From Pseudoalteromonas luteoviolacea S2607 (lineage in GTDB: Bacteria; Pseudomonadota; Gammaproteobacteria; Enterobacterales; Alteromonadaceae), in NCBI RefSeq assembly GCF_001625575.1, contig NZ_AUXV01000056.1, positions 310,001 to 374,000 of the forward strand: DNA of 64,000 nucleotides, given 5' to 3'. Under the pieces are notes generated by a model. It saw nothing but the letters and a program-made list of their open reading frames with translations, did no database searches and was not told the origin of the DNA. Shown piece after piece: positions 1 to 8,168 of the stretch (the stretch's first letter is position 1; every line of letters begins with the position of its first letter). The position numbers and the translations under genes are program-made.

Positions 1-1228
1 CAATGCGCTCTGGCGCAGTTAACTTAGCATTGTTTATCCCACTGAAACTTACTCTGTAATGCATTGTTTGTTGAGTTTTGTTAATGACACTCAAAGTGTA
101 AGGATTTTCGACTAACCCTTCGTAATTCACGCGATACAGTGCATTTCTATCTCTTATTACAGAGGCCTCTATTGGGGTGCGGTTAAACGCCCAAATAGCC
201 ATGGTAACGATTATCAAACCAAATAAAGCAGCATAACCCACCAATTTAAGCCTAAATGGGCTCGACTTCTTACCTGCGGTTTGGTTTTCACTGGTATATT
301 TTATTAGTCCTTTAGCATAACCAAACTTGTTCATTGTATCGTCACAAGCATCGATACAGAGCCCACAATTAATACACTCATATTGCAGTCCATTACGGAT
401 ATCAATCCCAGCAGGACACACTTCAACACATAAGTTGCAATCGACACAGTCACCTAGCCCCTGTGCTTTGTGGTCTGACTTACGTTTGCGTCGGCCTCTG
501 TTTTCTCCTCTGATAGCGTCATATGCAACGACTAATGTATCTTTATCAAACATTACCGATTGGAAACGTGAGTAAGGACAAGCGACGGTGCACATTTTTT
601 CACGTAAGAATCCAGCGTTGCCGTACGTACAAAATGCAAATAAGAATACCCAAAAGCTTACTAGTCCAGACCACTCCAATGTAAACATTTCTATATATAG
701 TGTTTTTGCAGGCACAAAATAGGCCATAAATGAAGTCGCTGTAAAAACGGAAATGACCAACCAAATAAGATGCTTAGCAACTTTTTTAGTTGTCTTTTGC
801 ATGTTCCAGTCAGACTTATCCAGCTTTATCCTTTGGTTTCGAGTTCCCTCCACTTTGTGCTCCACCCAAGTAAACATGAGCATCCAAATTGTTTGAGGGC
901 AGGTGTAACCACACCACACACGACCTAACCAATTTGTAATAAAGAAAAGGCCGAACGCGCCGGCCATAAAAACCCATGCTAGGATCATAAAGTCATGGGG
1001 AAGGAAGGTTTGACCGAAAATTCTAAACTGCTGACTCGCTACATCTAGCAAAACAGCTTGCTGGCCTTTGTATGGTATCCAAGGGATAGCGACAAATACA
1101 AACATAAGGATCCAGCCAAGGTAACGACGGATTTTTTGGAAGAAGCCTTTTTGCTCACGGATATAAATTGGGCCCTCTTGCTTGTAGGGCTTTATAATCA
1201 TATCTTCTTCTTTGATATCAAACTTCAT
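1..1228 (-). CDS. ccoG: CcoG/FixG/RdxA-type cytochrome oxidase accessory ferredoxin (3' end outside window)
   Basis: Inner-membrane iron-sulfur protein of the CcoG family, which assists copper handling during assembly of the cbb3 oxygen reductase. The frame is open from ATG at 1228 to the window edge (409 codons), so the C-terminus is missing. Near residues 250-290 it shows two ferredoxin clusters, CVDCNLCVEVCP and CINCGLCIDAC, preceded by several hydrophobic membrane segments and the conserved NWLGRVWCGYTCPQ stretch. The N-terminus MKFDIKEED is charged and cytoplasmic. It lies downstream of, and in the same direction as, a sigma-54 activator. A -24/-12 element sits about 40 bp before the ATG. 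The rest of the cco cluster is not in view. Confidence 0.93.
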   Translation of the reverse strand, partial: MKFDIKEEDMIIKPYKQEGPIYIREQKGFFQKIRRYLGWILMFVFVAIPWIPYKGQQAVLLDVASQQFRIFGQTFLPHDFMILAWVFMAGAFGLFFITNWLGRVWCGYTCPQTIWMLMFTWVEHKVEGTRNQRIKLDKSDWNMQKTTKKVAKHLIWLVISVFTATSFMAYFVPAKTLYIEMFTLEWSGLVSFWVFLFAFCTYGNAGFLREKMCTVACPYSRFQSVMFDKDTLVVAYDAIRGENRGRRKRKSDHKAQGLGDCVDCNLCVEVCPAGIDIRNGLQYECINCGLCIDACDDTMNKFGYAKGLIKYTSENQTAGKKSSPFRLKLVGYAALFGLIIVTMAIWAFNRTPIEASVIRDRNALYRVNYEGLVENPYTLSVINKTQQTMHYRVSFSGINNAKLTAPERI

Positions 1229-1266
1229 ATTACTTGCTTACAAATAGTGAAACACAGTTCATACTT

Positions 1267-1284
1267 TGCAACTTTCAGACCAAA
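1267..1284 (-). promoter_or_regulatory. Sigma-54 (-24/-12) promoter of ccoG
   Basis: On the minus strand the sequence reads TTGGTCTGAAAGTTGCA. The invariant GG and GC are separated by exactly ten bases, and the -12 half TTGCA is a full match to the sigma-54 consensus. The start point would fall near 1256, leaving a leader of about 28 bases before the ccoG ATG at 1228. The neighbouring gene encodes a sigma-54 activator and tandem palindromes lie about 90-115 bp upstream, which supports the call. Confidence 0.65.
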
Positions 1285-1344
1285 CTGAAACTTTGATATA
1301 TCATTGTTTTATAAGAACTTAATAATTATTACCACTCAGCAAGG

Positions 1345-1360
1345 TCGTGAAATATCACGA
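1345..1360. promoter_or_regulatory. Upstream activator site 1, perfect palindrome arms
   Basis: TCGTGAAATATCACGA has six-base inverted arms (TCGTGA/TCACGA) around four A/T bases. It lies about 90-100 bp upstream of the predicted ccoG sigma-54 start. Relatives occur at 1365-1380, 2424-2439 and 2817-2832. The likely ligand is the sigma-54 activator encoded next door; this is inferred from clustering, not from a known motif. Confidence 0.55.
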
Positions 1361-1364
1361 ACAA

Positions 1365-1380
1365 CCGTTAGATATCACGA
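1365..1380. promoter_or_regulatory. Upstream activator site 2, degenerate palindrome
   Basis: CCGTTAGATATCACGA matches 10 of 12 arm positions of the site at 1345-1360. The two centres are 20 bp apart, about two helical turns, as is common for enhancer sites that seed activator hexamers. The site overlaps the last codons of the activator gene. Confidence 0.4.
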
Positions 1381-2807
1381 TTTTTAACAATATTGAGCTT
1401 TTTCATCTTCGACCGAAGAGTGCTTTCGTTTAGGCCTAACTTTTCTGCTGCACCAGCCTTTCCTGATATTTTCCAACCACAAGACTCCAAAGTCTTAGTA
1501 ATATGACGCTTTTGAATCGCCTCCAAACTTTGATTCTTATCATCATCTTGCGTATCAATCTCACCTAAATCTAGTGGTTGGGACAAATGCAGTGTATGAC
1601 TGTGGGACAAGATTGCTTCACGCTCTAACACATTCTGTAATTCTCGAATATTACCTGGCCAACTATAAGCTTGCAGCTTCTTCAATGATTGCTTGGCTAT
1701 ACCTTTAATTTGCTTTTTGAGTCGGACATTCAATTTGCTTATCATGTTTGCACAGAGCATTGGCAGGTCTTCCACTCTCTCACGCAGTGGTGGAACCTTG
1801 ATAGGAAAGACATTTAGGCGATAGTACAAATCCATTCTAAACGCGCCTTCTTCGACCATTTTCCACAGGTCGCGATTGGTTGCAGCAATAACTCGAATGT
1901 TCACAGCAATGGTTTTACTGCCGCCTACTCGCTCAAACTCTTGCTCTTGTAACACCCTTAGCAGCTTACTTTGCGCTTCTTGTGGAAGTTCACCAATTTC
2001 ATCCAAAAACAAAGTTCCATTGTGGGCTAGCTCAAAGCGCCCTTTCCTCTTATCATGCGCGCCAGTGAATGCCCCTTTTTCGTGACCAAAAAGCTCTGAC
2101 TCTAATAGGCTTGGAGAAAAAGCAGCGCAGTTGACGCGTACAAATGGCATCTCAGATCGCCCGCTCAAAAAGTGTAAATTTCTAGCAACGAGTTCTTTGC
2201 CTGTGCCATTTTCACCGAGGATTAGAACAGTACTATCCGTTTTACTCACCAGTTTTATTTGTTCGAGCATTCTAATAAACACATGACTTTCACCAACGAG
2301 TCCTGACCCCTGCCAATTTTGATTTATTTCTGAGAGTAAATAACTGTTTTCATCTTTGAGCTGTTCTGACAAATTCTGAACCTGTTTCAACGCACTTCTA
2401 AGCGCCTGCTCAGTTTCTATCTGTTGTGATATATCACGAAAAATAGCCACTGCACCAATGATCTGGTCATCGCGATAAACTGGTGTTGATGTGTACTCCA
2501 CAGGAAAACAAGTGCCGTCCTTTCGCCAAAACACTTCCCCTTTAACATATCGTGTTTCACCATCAAACATGGTTTTATAAATTTGGCACTCATCCGCGGG
2601 ATATTCGCTACCATCAGCATGGCTATGATGATGGTATTGATGAATTTTTTTACCCAGTAACTCCCCTGATTCCCAGCCAGTCATTTGTTCAGCTGCAGGA
2701 TTAATAAATACAGCATTACCAGATAAGTCGAAACCGTATATTCCTTCCCCTACTGCATTGAGCAGTAATTTTGGATCATTTAAAAAGTGCTTAATAACAG
2801 AAGACAT
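1368..2807 (-). CDS. PAS-AAA+-Fis sigma-54-dependent transcriptional activator
   Basis: A bacterial enhancer-binding protein of 479 residues. A PAS domain spans about residues 10-127 and includes a His-rich patch HHHSHADG near 60 and a PAC-like end FRDIS. The AAA+ domain has Walker A GENGTGKE at 198-205, the sigma-54 contact loop GAFTGA at 245-250 and Walker B LFLDE at 266-270. A Fis-type helix-turn-helix lies near 455-472. The PAS ligand cannot be told; the FNR-like box upstream and the ccoG neighbour point to oxygen or redox, which is inference. A palindrome overlapping its own -10 region suggests autorepression. Target: probably ccoG through the sigma-54 promoter at 1267-1284. Confidence 0.9.
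   Translation of the reverse strand: MSSVIKHFLNDPKLLLNAVGEGIYGFDLSGNAVFINPAAEQMTGWESGELLGKKIHQYHHHSHADGSEYPADECQIYKTMFDGETRYVKGEVFWRKDGTCFPVEYTSTPVYRDDQIIGAVAIFRDISQQIETEQALRSALKQVQNLSEQLKDENSYLLSEINQNWQGSGLVGESHVFIRMLEQIKLVSKTDSTVLILGENGTGKELVARNLHFLSGRSEMPFVRVNCAAFSPSLLESELFGHEKGAFTGAHDKRKGRFELAHNGTLFLDEIGELPQEAQSKLLRVLQEQEFERVGGSKTIAVNIRVIAATNRDLWKMVEEGAFRMDLYYRLNVFPIKVPPLRERVEDLPMLCANMISKLNVRLKKQIKGIAKQSLKKLQAYSWPGNIRELQNVLEREAILSHSHTLHLSQPLDLGEIDTQDDDKNQSLEAIQKRHITKTLESCGWKISGKAGAAEKLGLNESTLRSKMKKLNIVKNRDI
2424..2439. promoter_or_regulatory. Intragenic copy of the activator palindrome
   Basis: TTGTGATATATCACGA matches 11 of 12 arm positions of TCGTGA-N4-TCACGA, but lies inside the activator gene, over codons of the FRDIS motif. 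It may be a remote extra site or a coincidence of coding sequence. Confidence 0.25.
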
Positions 2808-2816
2808 GATACCCCC

Positions 2817-2832
2817 TCGCGATATTTCACGA
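2817..2832. promoter_or_regulatory. Autoregulatory operator of the sigma-54 activator gene
   Basis: TCGCGATATTTCACGA matches 11 of 12 arm positions of the palindrome at 1345-1360. It lies 10-25 bp before the activator ATG and abuts a minus-strand -10 hexamer TATACT at 2832-2837, so binding should block the activator's own promoter. This is inferred from position. Confidence 0.5.
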
Positions 2833-2880
2833 GTATAGTATCGTAAAGAAAACCTTCGTACGAATTAAGGTCGTCAGTAT

Positions 2881-2894
2881 ATGATCTTGATCAA
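2881..2894. promoter_or_regulatory. FNR/EtrA-like box upstream of the sigma-54 activator
   Basis: ATGATCTTGATCAA fits the FNR consensus TTGAT-N4-ATCAA at nine of ten defined positions. Its centre is about 62 bp upstream of the start point expected from the TATACT at 2832-2837, a usual place for class I FNR activation. The site is predicted from sequence alone. Confidence 0.45.
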
Positions 2895-3010
2895 AAGATC
2901 CTAGTAATGGGCTCTATTGCATTTATGCTGCGTTATTTATGTAATTACGTTAAATAGGGCTCAAATAGAGCTAGACGTGAGTAAGTGTGATGATAATAGA
3001 AAGTATAAAT

Positions 3011-3044
3011 AAAAAAGCCCAACATGTTCCTGCTGGGCTTTTGG
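3011..3044 (-). terminator. Rho-independent terminator of greA
   Basis: AAAAGCCCA (3013-3021) pairs with TGGGCTTTT (3034-3042). On the minus strand the hairpin runs into a T-tract about 20 bp after the greA stop. Confidence 0.85.
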
Positions 3045-3061
3045 TCTATAGGTTAGACAAA

Positions 3062-3538
3062 TTAGATATATTCAACTTCGATGATTTCGTATTCAACAGT
3101 ACCGTTAGGAGTTTGAATGTTAACTGAATCATCTAGCTCTTTGCCAACTAAGCCTCGAGCAATTGGTGAGTTCACAGAAATTAAGTTGTTTTTAATATCT
3201 GCTTCATCATCGCCAACAATTTTGTAAGTTACTTCTTCGTCAGTATCTACATTTACAATAGTTACTGTACTGCCAAAAATAACTTTGCCATTGTTTGCCA
3301 TCTTTGTGACGTCAATTACTTGAGAAGTCGATAGTTTAGCTTCGATTTCTTGAATACGCCCTTCACAAAAACCCTGCTGTTCACGCGCTGCGTGATATTC
3401 AGCATTTTCTTTTAAGTCACCATGCTCGCGCGCTTCGGCGATATCGGCAACAATTTGGGGGCGGACCACTTTTTTCAGATGGTTCAGTTCTTCACGAAGC
3501 AATTCTTCGCCTCGCACAGTCATCGGAATTGATTGCAT
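3062..3538 (-). CDS. greA: Transcription elongation factor GreA
   Basis: GreA stimulates RNA cleavage by stalled RNA polymerase so that elongation can resume. The start is set at ATG 3538, giving MQSIPMTVRG and 158 residues, as in the E. coli protein. An upstream in-frame start would add nine residues with no family counterpart, and GAGAG lies just before the chosen ATG. The N-terminal coiled coil carries the acidic tip HGDLKENAEYHAAREQQ, whose Asp and Glu residues reach the polymerase active site. The C-terminal FKBP-like domain has ISVNSPIARGLVGKE. It follows carB by about 46 bp on the same strand, a common gammaproteobacterial order, and has its own terminator. Confidence 0.97.
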   Translation of the reverse strand: MQSIPMTVRGEELLREELNHLKKVVRPQIVADIAEAREHGDLKENAEYHAAREQQGFCEGRIQEIEAKLSTSQVIDVTKMANNGKVIFGSTVTIVNVDTDEEVTYKIVGDDEADIKNNLISVNSPIARGLVGKELDDSVNIQTPNGTVEYEIIEVEYI

Positions 3539-3584
3539 AAGTCTCTCACTTACCACCAAGGCCAAAGGCCTTGGCTTATATCCA

Positions 3585-6500
3585 TTAGTTCAATCGCTGG
3601 TGTAATTCTTGTACAGAGTTTACAGAGCTTCTGTCATCTGCGGCATGCGCAGTACAGTTTGCAAACGCTGCATTTAGCGTGGTGGTGTAGTTAGTCTTAT
3701 GCTGAAGTGCACCACGACGTAACACCTTCGAATCTTCAATCGCTTGGCGACCTTCAGTGGTATTTACGATGTAGCTGTACTCACCATTCTTGATGCGGTC
3801 AAGAATATGAGGACGACCTTCAAATACCTTGTTCACGCGACGAACTTCAATGCCAGCCTCTTCTAGTGCTTTAGCTGTACCGTTCGTTGCGTCAAGCTCA
3901 AAACCGATAGCTTTCATCGTTTTAGCAAGCTCAACAACGCGTGACTTGTCGCTGTTACGGACAGATAGTAACGCGCGACCGCCACGTGGTAAAGCGTTTG
4001 ATGCACCTAATTGAGCTTTTGCGAATGCTTCGGCGAAGTTTTCACCAACACCCATGACTTCACCCGTTGAGCGCATCTCTGGACCACGGATTGGGTCAAC
4101 ACCTAAAAACTTAGCAAAAGGAAGTACAACTTCTTTCACGCTGTAATAAGGAGGAATTACTTCTTTTGTTACGCCTTGGCTTTCTAGAGATTGGCCAACC
4201 ATACAACGTGCAGCAACTTTCGCAAGTGCAACACCTGTTGCTTTAGAAACAAATGGTACTGTACGCGCTGCACGAGGGTTAACCTCGATTAGGTATACTT
4301 TGCCATCTTTAACAGCAAACTGTGTATTCATCAAACCAACTACGCCTAGCTCTAATGCCATATCACGTACTTGCTTACGCATTACATCTTGAATGTCTTG
4401 CGATAAAGTGTGAGCCGGTAGTGAACATGCCGAGTCACCAGAGTGAACACCTGCCTGCTCAATGTGCTCCATGATACCGCCGATGATCACGTTTTCACCA
4501 TCACAGATAGCATCAACGTCAACTTCAATTGCATCATCTAGGAAACGGTCTAGAAGGACTGGCGCTTCGTTTGAAACAGATACAGCCTCCGTCATATAAC
4601 GACGTAAATCATCTTCGTCGTATACGATTTCCATCGCACGACCACCAAGTACGTATGAAGGACGAACAACTAGCGGGAAACCGATTTCTTGAGACTTCGC
4701 TACCGCTTCTTCTAATGAAGTCACTGTTGCATTTTCAGGTTGTAGCAGGTCAAGACGCTCTACAAGTTGCTGGAAGCGTTCACGGTCTTCAGCACGGTCG
4801 ATGGCGTCAGGAGAAGTACCAATCACTGGCACACCATTCGCTTCAAGGTCACGCGCTAGCTTAAGTGGTGTTTGACCACCATACTGAACAATAACGCCTT
4901 TTGGCTTTTCAACGCGCACAATTTCTAGCACATCTTCAAGTGTAATCGGCTCGAAGAATAGACGATCTGATGTATCGTAGTCTGTAGAAACTGTCTCAGG
5001 GTTACAGTTAACCATGATAGTTTCATAACCGTCTTCACGCATTGCAAGCGCTGCGTGCACACAACAGTAATCGAATTCAATACCTTGGCCGATACGGTTA
5101 GGGCCACCGCCGATAACCATGATCTTGTCTTTTTCAGAAGGCGCTGCTTCACACTCTTCGTCATAAGAAGAGTACATGTAAGCAGTGTCTGAACTGAATT
5201 CTGCTGCACATGTATCAACACGCTTGTAAACAGGTAGGATTTCTAACTGATGACGCTTTTTGCGGATTTCTTTTTCAGATACACCTGCAATTTCTGCGAT
5301 ACGTGCATCAGAGAAACCTTTACGCTTAAGGCGACGTAAGAATTCTTTGTTAAGACCTGCAAGGCCTGCTTCTGCGATTTTCGTTTCATCTTTGATGATG
5401 TCTTCAATCTGAACTAAGTACCAACGGTCAATCTTCGTTAGTTCGAATACATCTTCAACGCTCATACCGTGACGCATTGCATCAGCAATGTACCAAATAC
5501 GCTCTGCACCTGGCTCACGTAATTCACGGATGATTGTTTCTTTTGCTTTAGGGTCGTCAAGAGCAACAATTGGATTGAAGCCTGTTGCACCGACTTCTAA
5601 GCCACGAAGTGCTTTATGAAGAGACTCTTGCTGGTTACGACCAATCGCCATAACTTCACCAACAGACTTCATCTGAGTCGTTAGGCGGTCATTTGCGCCA
5701 GCGAACTTTTCAAAGTTAAAACGAGGGATCTTAGTCACAACGTAGTCAATTGAAGGCTCGAATGACGCAGGTGTCGCGCCACCCGTGATGTCGTTTTGAA
5801 GCTCGTCTAGCGTATAACCTACAGCTAGTTTTGCTGCGATTTTCGCGATTGGGAAGCCTGTCGCTTTTGATGCAAGTGCCGATGAACGAGATACACGAGG
5901 GTTCATTTCGATGATAACCATACGACCATCTTTTGGATTCACACCAAACTGAACGTTTGAACCACCTGTTTCAACGCCAATCTCACGCAGTACCGCCATA
6001 GAGGCGTTACGCATTAACTGATACTCTTTATCAGTCAGTGTTTGCGCAGGTGCAACTGTGATTGAGTCACCAGTATGAACACCCATTGGGTCAAAGTTCT
6101 CGATAGAACACACAATGATACAGTTGTCGTTTTTGTCACGTACAACTTCCATTTCGTATTCTTTCCAACCTAATAAGCTTTCATCGATTAGAAGCTCATT
6201 TGTTGGCGAAAGATCTAAACCACGTGTACAAATCTCTTCAAACTCTTCCATGTTATAAGCAACACCACCACCGGTACCACCCATTGTGAAAGAAGGACGG
6301 ATGATACATGGGAAGCCAATACGTGTTAATACGTCTTTTGCTTCATCCATTGAGTGTGCGATCTCTGCACGAGGACACTCAAGGCCAATGTTCTTCATCG
6401 CGATGTCGAAACGCTCACGGTTTTCAGCTTTGTCGATTGCATCAGCAGTTGCACCGATTAACTCAACATCATGCTTAGCAAGCACACCGTGTTTGTCTAG

Positions 6501-6803
6501 GTCTAGCGCACAGTTAAGCGCAGTCTGGCCACCCATCGTTGGTAATACTGCATCTGGCTTTTCTTTTTCGATGATCTTTTCAACAACTTCCCAGTGAATT
6601 GGCTCGATGTACGTCGCATCAGCCATTTCTGGATCTGTCATAATTGTTGCAGGGTTCGAGTTTACAAGAATTACTCGATAGCCTTCTTCTCTTAGCGCTT
6701 TACAGGCCTGAGCACCAGAGTAGTCAAATTCACATGCTTGGCCGATAACAATTGGGCCTGCGCCCAAGATTAGAATGCTTTTTATGTCGGTACGTTTTGG
6801 CAT
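3585..6803 (-). CDS. carB: Carbamoyl-phosphate synthase large subunit
   Basis: The synthetase subunit takes ammonia from CarA, bicarbonate and two ATP to make carbamoyl phosphate for arginine and pyrimidine synthesis in the cytoplasm. It has 1072 residues, essentially the E. coli length. Two homologous ATP-grasp halves are visible, each opening with an ATP-grasp N-terminal motif: ILGAGPIVIGQACEFDYSG at the start and VIGGGPNRIGQGIEFDY in the second half. Glycine-rich MGGTGGGVAYN lies in the first half and VRPSYVLGGRAMEIVYDE in the second. The C-terminal MGS-like allosteric domain normally binds UMP, IMP and ornithine. Only 18 bp separate it from carA upstream, so the two genes should be cotranscribed. 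Confidence 0.98.
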   Translation of the reverse strand: MPKRTDIKSILILGAGPIVIGQACEFDYSGAQACKALREEGYRVILVNSNPATIMTDPEMADATYIEPIHWEVVEKIIEKEKPDAVLPTMGGQTALNCALDLDKHGVLAKHDVELIGATADAIDKAENRERFDIAMKNIGLECPRAEIAHSMDEAKDVLTRIGFPCIIRPSFTMGGTGGGVAYNMEEFEEICTRGLDLSPTNELLIDESLLGWKEYEMEVVRDKNDNCIIVCSIENFDPMGVHTGDSITVAPAQTLTDKEYQLMRNASMAVLREIGVETGGSNVQFGVNPKDGRMVIIEMNPRVSRSSALASKATGFPIAKIAAKLAVGYTLDELQNDITGGATPASFEPSIDYVVTKIPRFNFEKFAGANDRLTTQMKSVGEVMAIGRNQQESLHKALRGLEVGATGFNPIVALDDPKAKETIIRELREPGAERIWYIADAMRHGMSVEDVFELTKIDRWYLVQIEDIIKDETKIAEAGLAGLNKEFLRRLKRKGFSDARIAEIAGVSEKEIRKKRHQLEILPVYKRVDTCAAEFSSDTAYMYSSYDEECEAAPSEKDKIMVIGGGPNRIGQGIEFDYCCVHAALAMREDGYETIMVNCNPETVSTDYDTSDRLFFEPITLEDVLEIVRVEKPKGVIVQYGGQTPLKLARDLEANGVPVIGTSPDAIDRAEDRERFQQLVERLDLLQPENATVTSLEEAVAKSQEIGFPLVVRPSYVLGGRAMEIVYDEDDLRRYMTEAVSVSNEAPVLLDRFLDDAIEVDVDAICDGENVIIGGIMEHIEQAGVHSGDSACSLPAHTLSQDIQDVMRKQVRDMALELGVVGLMNTQFAVKDGKVYLIEVNPRAARTVPFVSKATGVALAKVAARCMVGQSLESQGVTKEVIPPYYSVKEVVLPFAKFLGVDPIRGPEMRSTGEVMGVGENFAEAFAKAQLGASNALPRGGRALLSVRNSDKSRVVELAKTMKAIGFELDATNGTAKALEEAGIEVRRVNKVFEGRPHILDRIKNGEYSYIVNTTEGRQAIEDSKVLRRGALQHKTNYTTTLNAAFANCTAHAADDRSSVNSVQELHQRLN

Positions 6804-6821
6804 TGTTACTCCAGTAATAAA

Positions 6822-7958
6822 TTAGGCTTTACGCGCTTGCATTAATTCAATGAAGTGGTCAAACAACGGGGCTGCGTCGTGAGGACCAGGGCTTGCTTCA
6901 GGGTGACCTTGGAAACTGAAAGCAGGCTTATCAGTGCGGTGAATACCCTGTAACGTACCGTCAAATAGTGATTTATGAGTTGCTCTAAGGTTCTCAGGCA
7001 AGCTCGCTTCGTCAGCTGCGAAACCGTGGTTTTGCGCAGTGATCATCACAACATCGCGGTCAAGATCTTTAACTGGATGGTTACCACCATGGTGGCCAAA
7101 CTTCATTTTTACAGTTTTAGCACCTGACGCCAACGCCAGTAATTGGTGACCAAGACAAATACCGAAAATTGGTGTGTCAGTTTCAAGGAACGACTTGATA
7201 GCATCAATTGCATAAGTACATGGCTCTGGATCACCAGGTCCATTTGAAAGGAAGATGCCATCTGGATTTAATGCCAGTACTTCTGCAGCGGAGGTTTCTG
7301 CAGGTACTACCGTTAGCTTACAGCCACGGTCAACTAGCATACGCAAGATATTTTTCTTAACACCAAAATCGTAAGCAACAACATGGAACTGCTCTTCACC
7401 CTGCTCTAGCGTTTTAAAGCCTTCGCCCAGTGTCCAGCTACCTTCATTCCAATGGAAAGAAGATTCTGTTGTAACAACTTTCGCTAAATCCATTCCTTTA
7501 AGGCCTGGGAATGCCTTAGCCGCTTCATGCGCCTTTTGCTCATCGATGTCATCACCTGCGATGATACAACCGTTTTGAGCACCCTTATCACGTAAGATAC
7601 GCGTCAATTTACGCGTATCGATATCCGCTATCCCTAAGATATTACGTTCTTTTAAATAATCACTTAACGATTGTTCGTTACGGAAATTACTTGCTAGTAA
7701 TGGTAAGTCACGAATCACGAGGCCTTTCGCCCAGATTTTGTCCGCTTCTTCGTCTTCACTGTTTGTACCAGTGTTTCCGATGTGCGGGTAAGTTAAGGTG
7801 ACAATTTGTTCCGCATATGACGGATCTGTCAAGATTTCTTGATATCCTGTCATAGACGTATTGAATACTACCTCACCAACAGATATACCGTCGGCGCCGA
7901 TGGCAGTACCGCGAAACACCGTACCGTCTTCAAGGACTAACAGAGCGGATTTAGTCAA
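6822..7958 (-). CDS. carA: Carbamoyl-phosphate synthase small (glutaminase) subunit
   Basis: CarA hydrolyses glutamine and passes ammonia to CarB. The class I glutamine amidotransferase domain in the C-terminal half shows the nucleophile motif GICLGHQLL and the closing HPEASPGPHD. I choose TTG at 7958 (378 residues, starting M-T-K-SALLVLEDG, aligned with E. coli MIKSALLVLEDG). The only nearby ATG, at 7970, would add four residues and itself overlaps the strong GGAGG ribosome site. A terminator-like hairpin lies 19 bp upstream of the TTG, so expression is probably attenuated. The gene is followed by carB after 18 bp. Confidence 0.96.
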   Translation of the reverse strand: MTKSALLVLEDGTVFRGTAIGADGISVGEVVFNTSMTGYQEILTDPSYAEQIVTLTYPHIGNTGTNSEDEEADKIWAKGLVIRDLPLLASNFRNEQSLSDYLKERNILGIADIDTRKLTRILRDKGAQNGCIIAGDDIDEQKAHEAAKAFPGLKGMDLAKVVTTESSFHWNEGSWTLGEGFKTLEQGEEQFHVVAYDFGVKKNILRMLVDRGCKLTVVPAETSAAEVLALNPDGIFLSNGPGDPEPCTYAIDAIKSFLETDTPIFGICLGHQLLALASGAKTVKMKFGHHGGNHPVKDLDRDVVMITAQNHGFAADEASLPENLRATHKSLFDGTLQGIHRTDKPAFSFQGHPEASPGPHDAAPLFDHFIELMQARKA

Positions 7959-7963
7959 GTTAA

Positions 7964-7968
7964 CCTCC
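7964..7968 (-). promoter_or_regulatory. Ribosome binding site that decides the carA TTG start
   Basis: Minus-strand GGAGG lies five bases before TTG 7958. The competing ATG at 7968-7970 overlaps this site and has no ribosome site of its own. Confidence 0.75.
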
Positions 7969-7976
7969 ATAGATAT

Positions 7977-8012
7977 AAAAAAACGGGATAAGCAAACACG
8001 CTTTTTTCCCGT
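7977..8012 (-). terminator. Terminator-like hairpin in the carA leader (possible attenuator)
   Basis: On the minus strand ACGGGA (8012-8007) pairs with TCCCGT (7988-7983). An inner GCTT/AAGC pair extends the stem, and a run of seven T follows. The run ends about 8 bp before the carA ribosome site. It could terminate dapB transcripts, but a carAB transcript begun at a normal distance upstream must also cross it, which makes attenuation plausible. No leader peptide of useful length is visible. Confidence 0.65.
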
Positions 8013-8168
8013 CTACAAAGCGCTTGGTAACACGCAGATATTAAATTTTTGGCAAATTCGTTATAGTCTACAGCACTTTCTGAGATTCGTCTAACTATTC
8101 ATTGAAAAAATTTAAAAATAAGCCCTTAAATGTATTTTCTTTGTGAAACCGCCAAAAAAATAAACAAA

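Noticed and set aside
327..575. Plus-strand frame opposite ccoG
   Set aside because: It is a shadow of the iron-sulfur region of ccoG, whose motifs are unmistakable on the minus strand.
1293..1303. TTGATATATCA near ccoG as an FNR box
   Set aside because: The half-sites are two bases apart rather than four, so it does not fit the FNR consensus.
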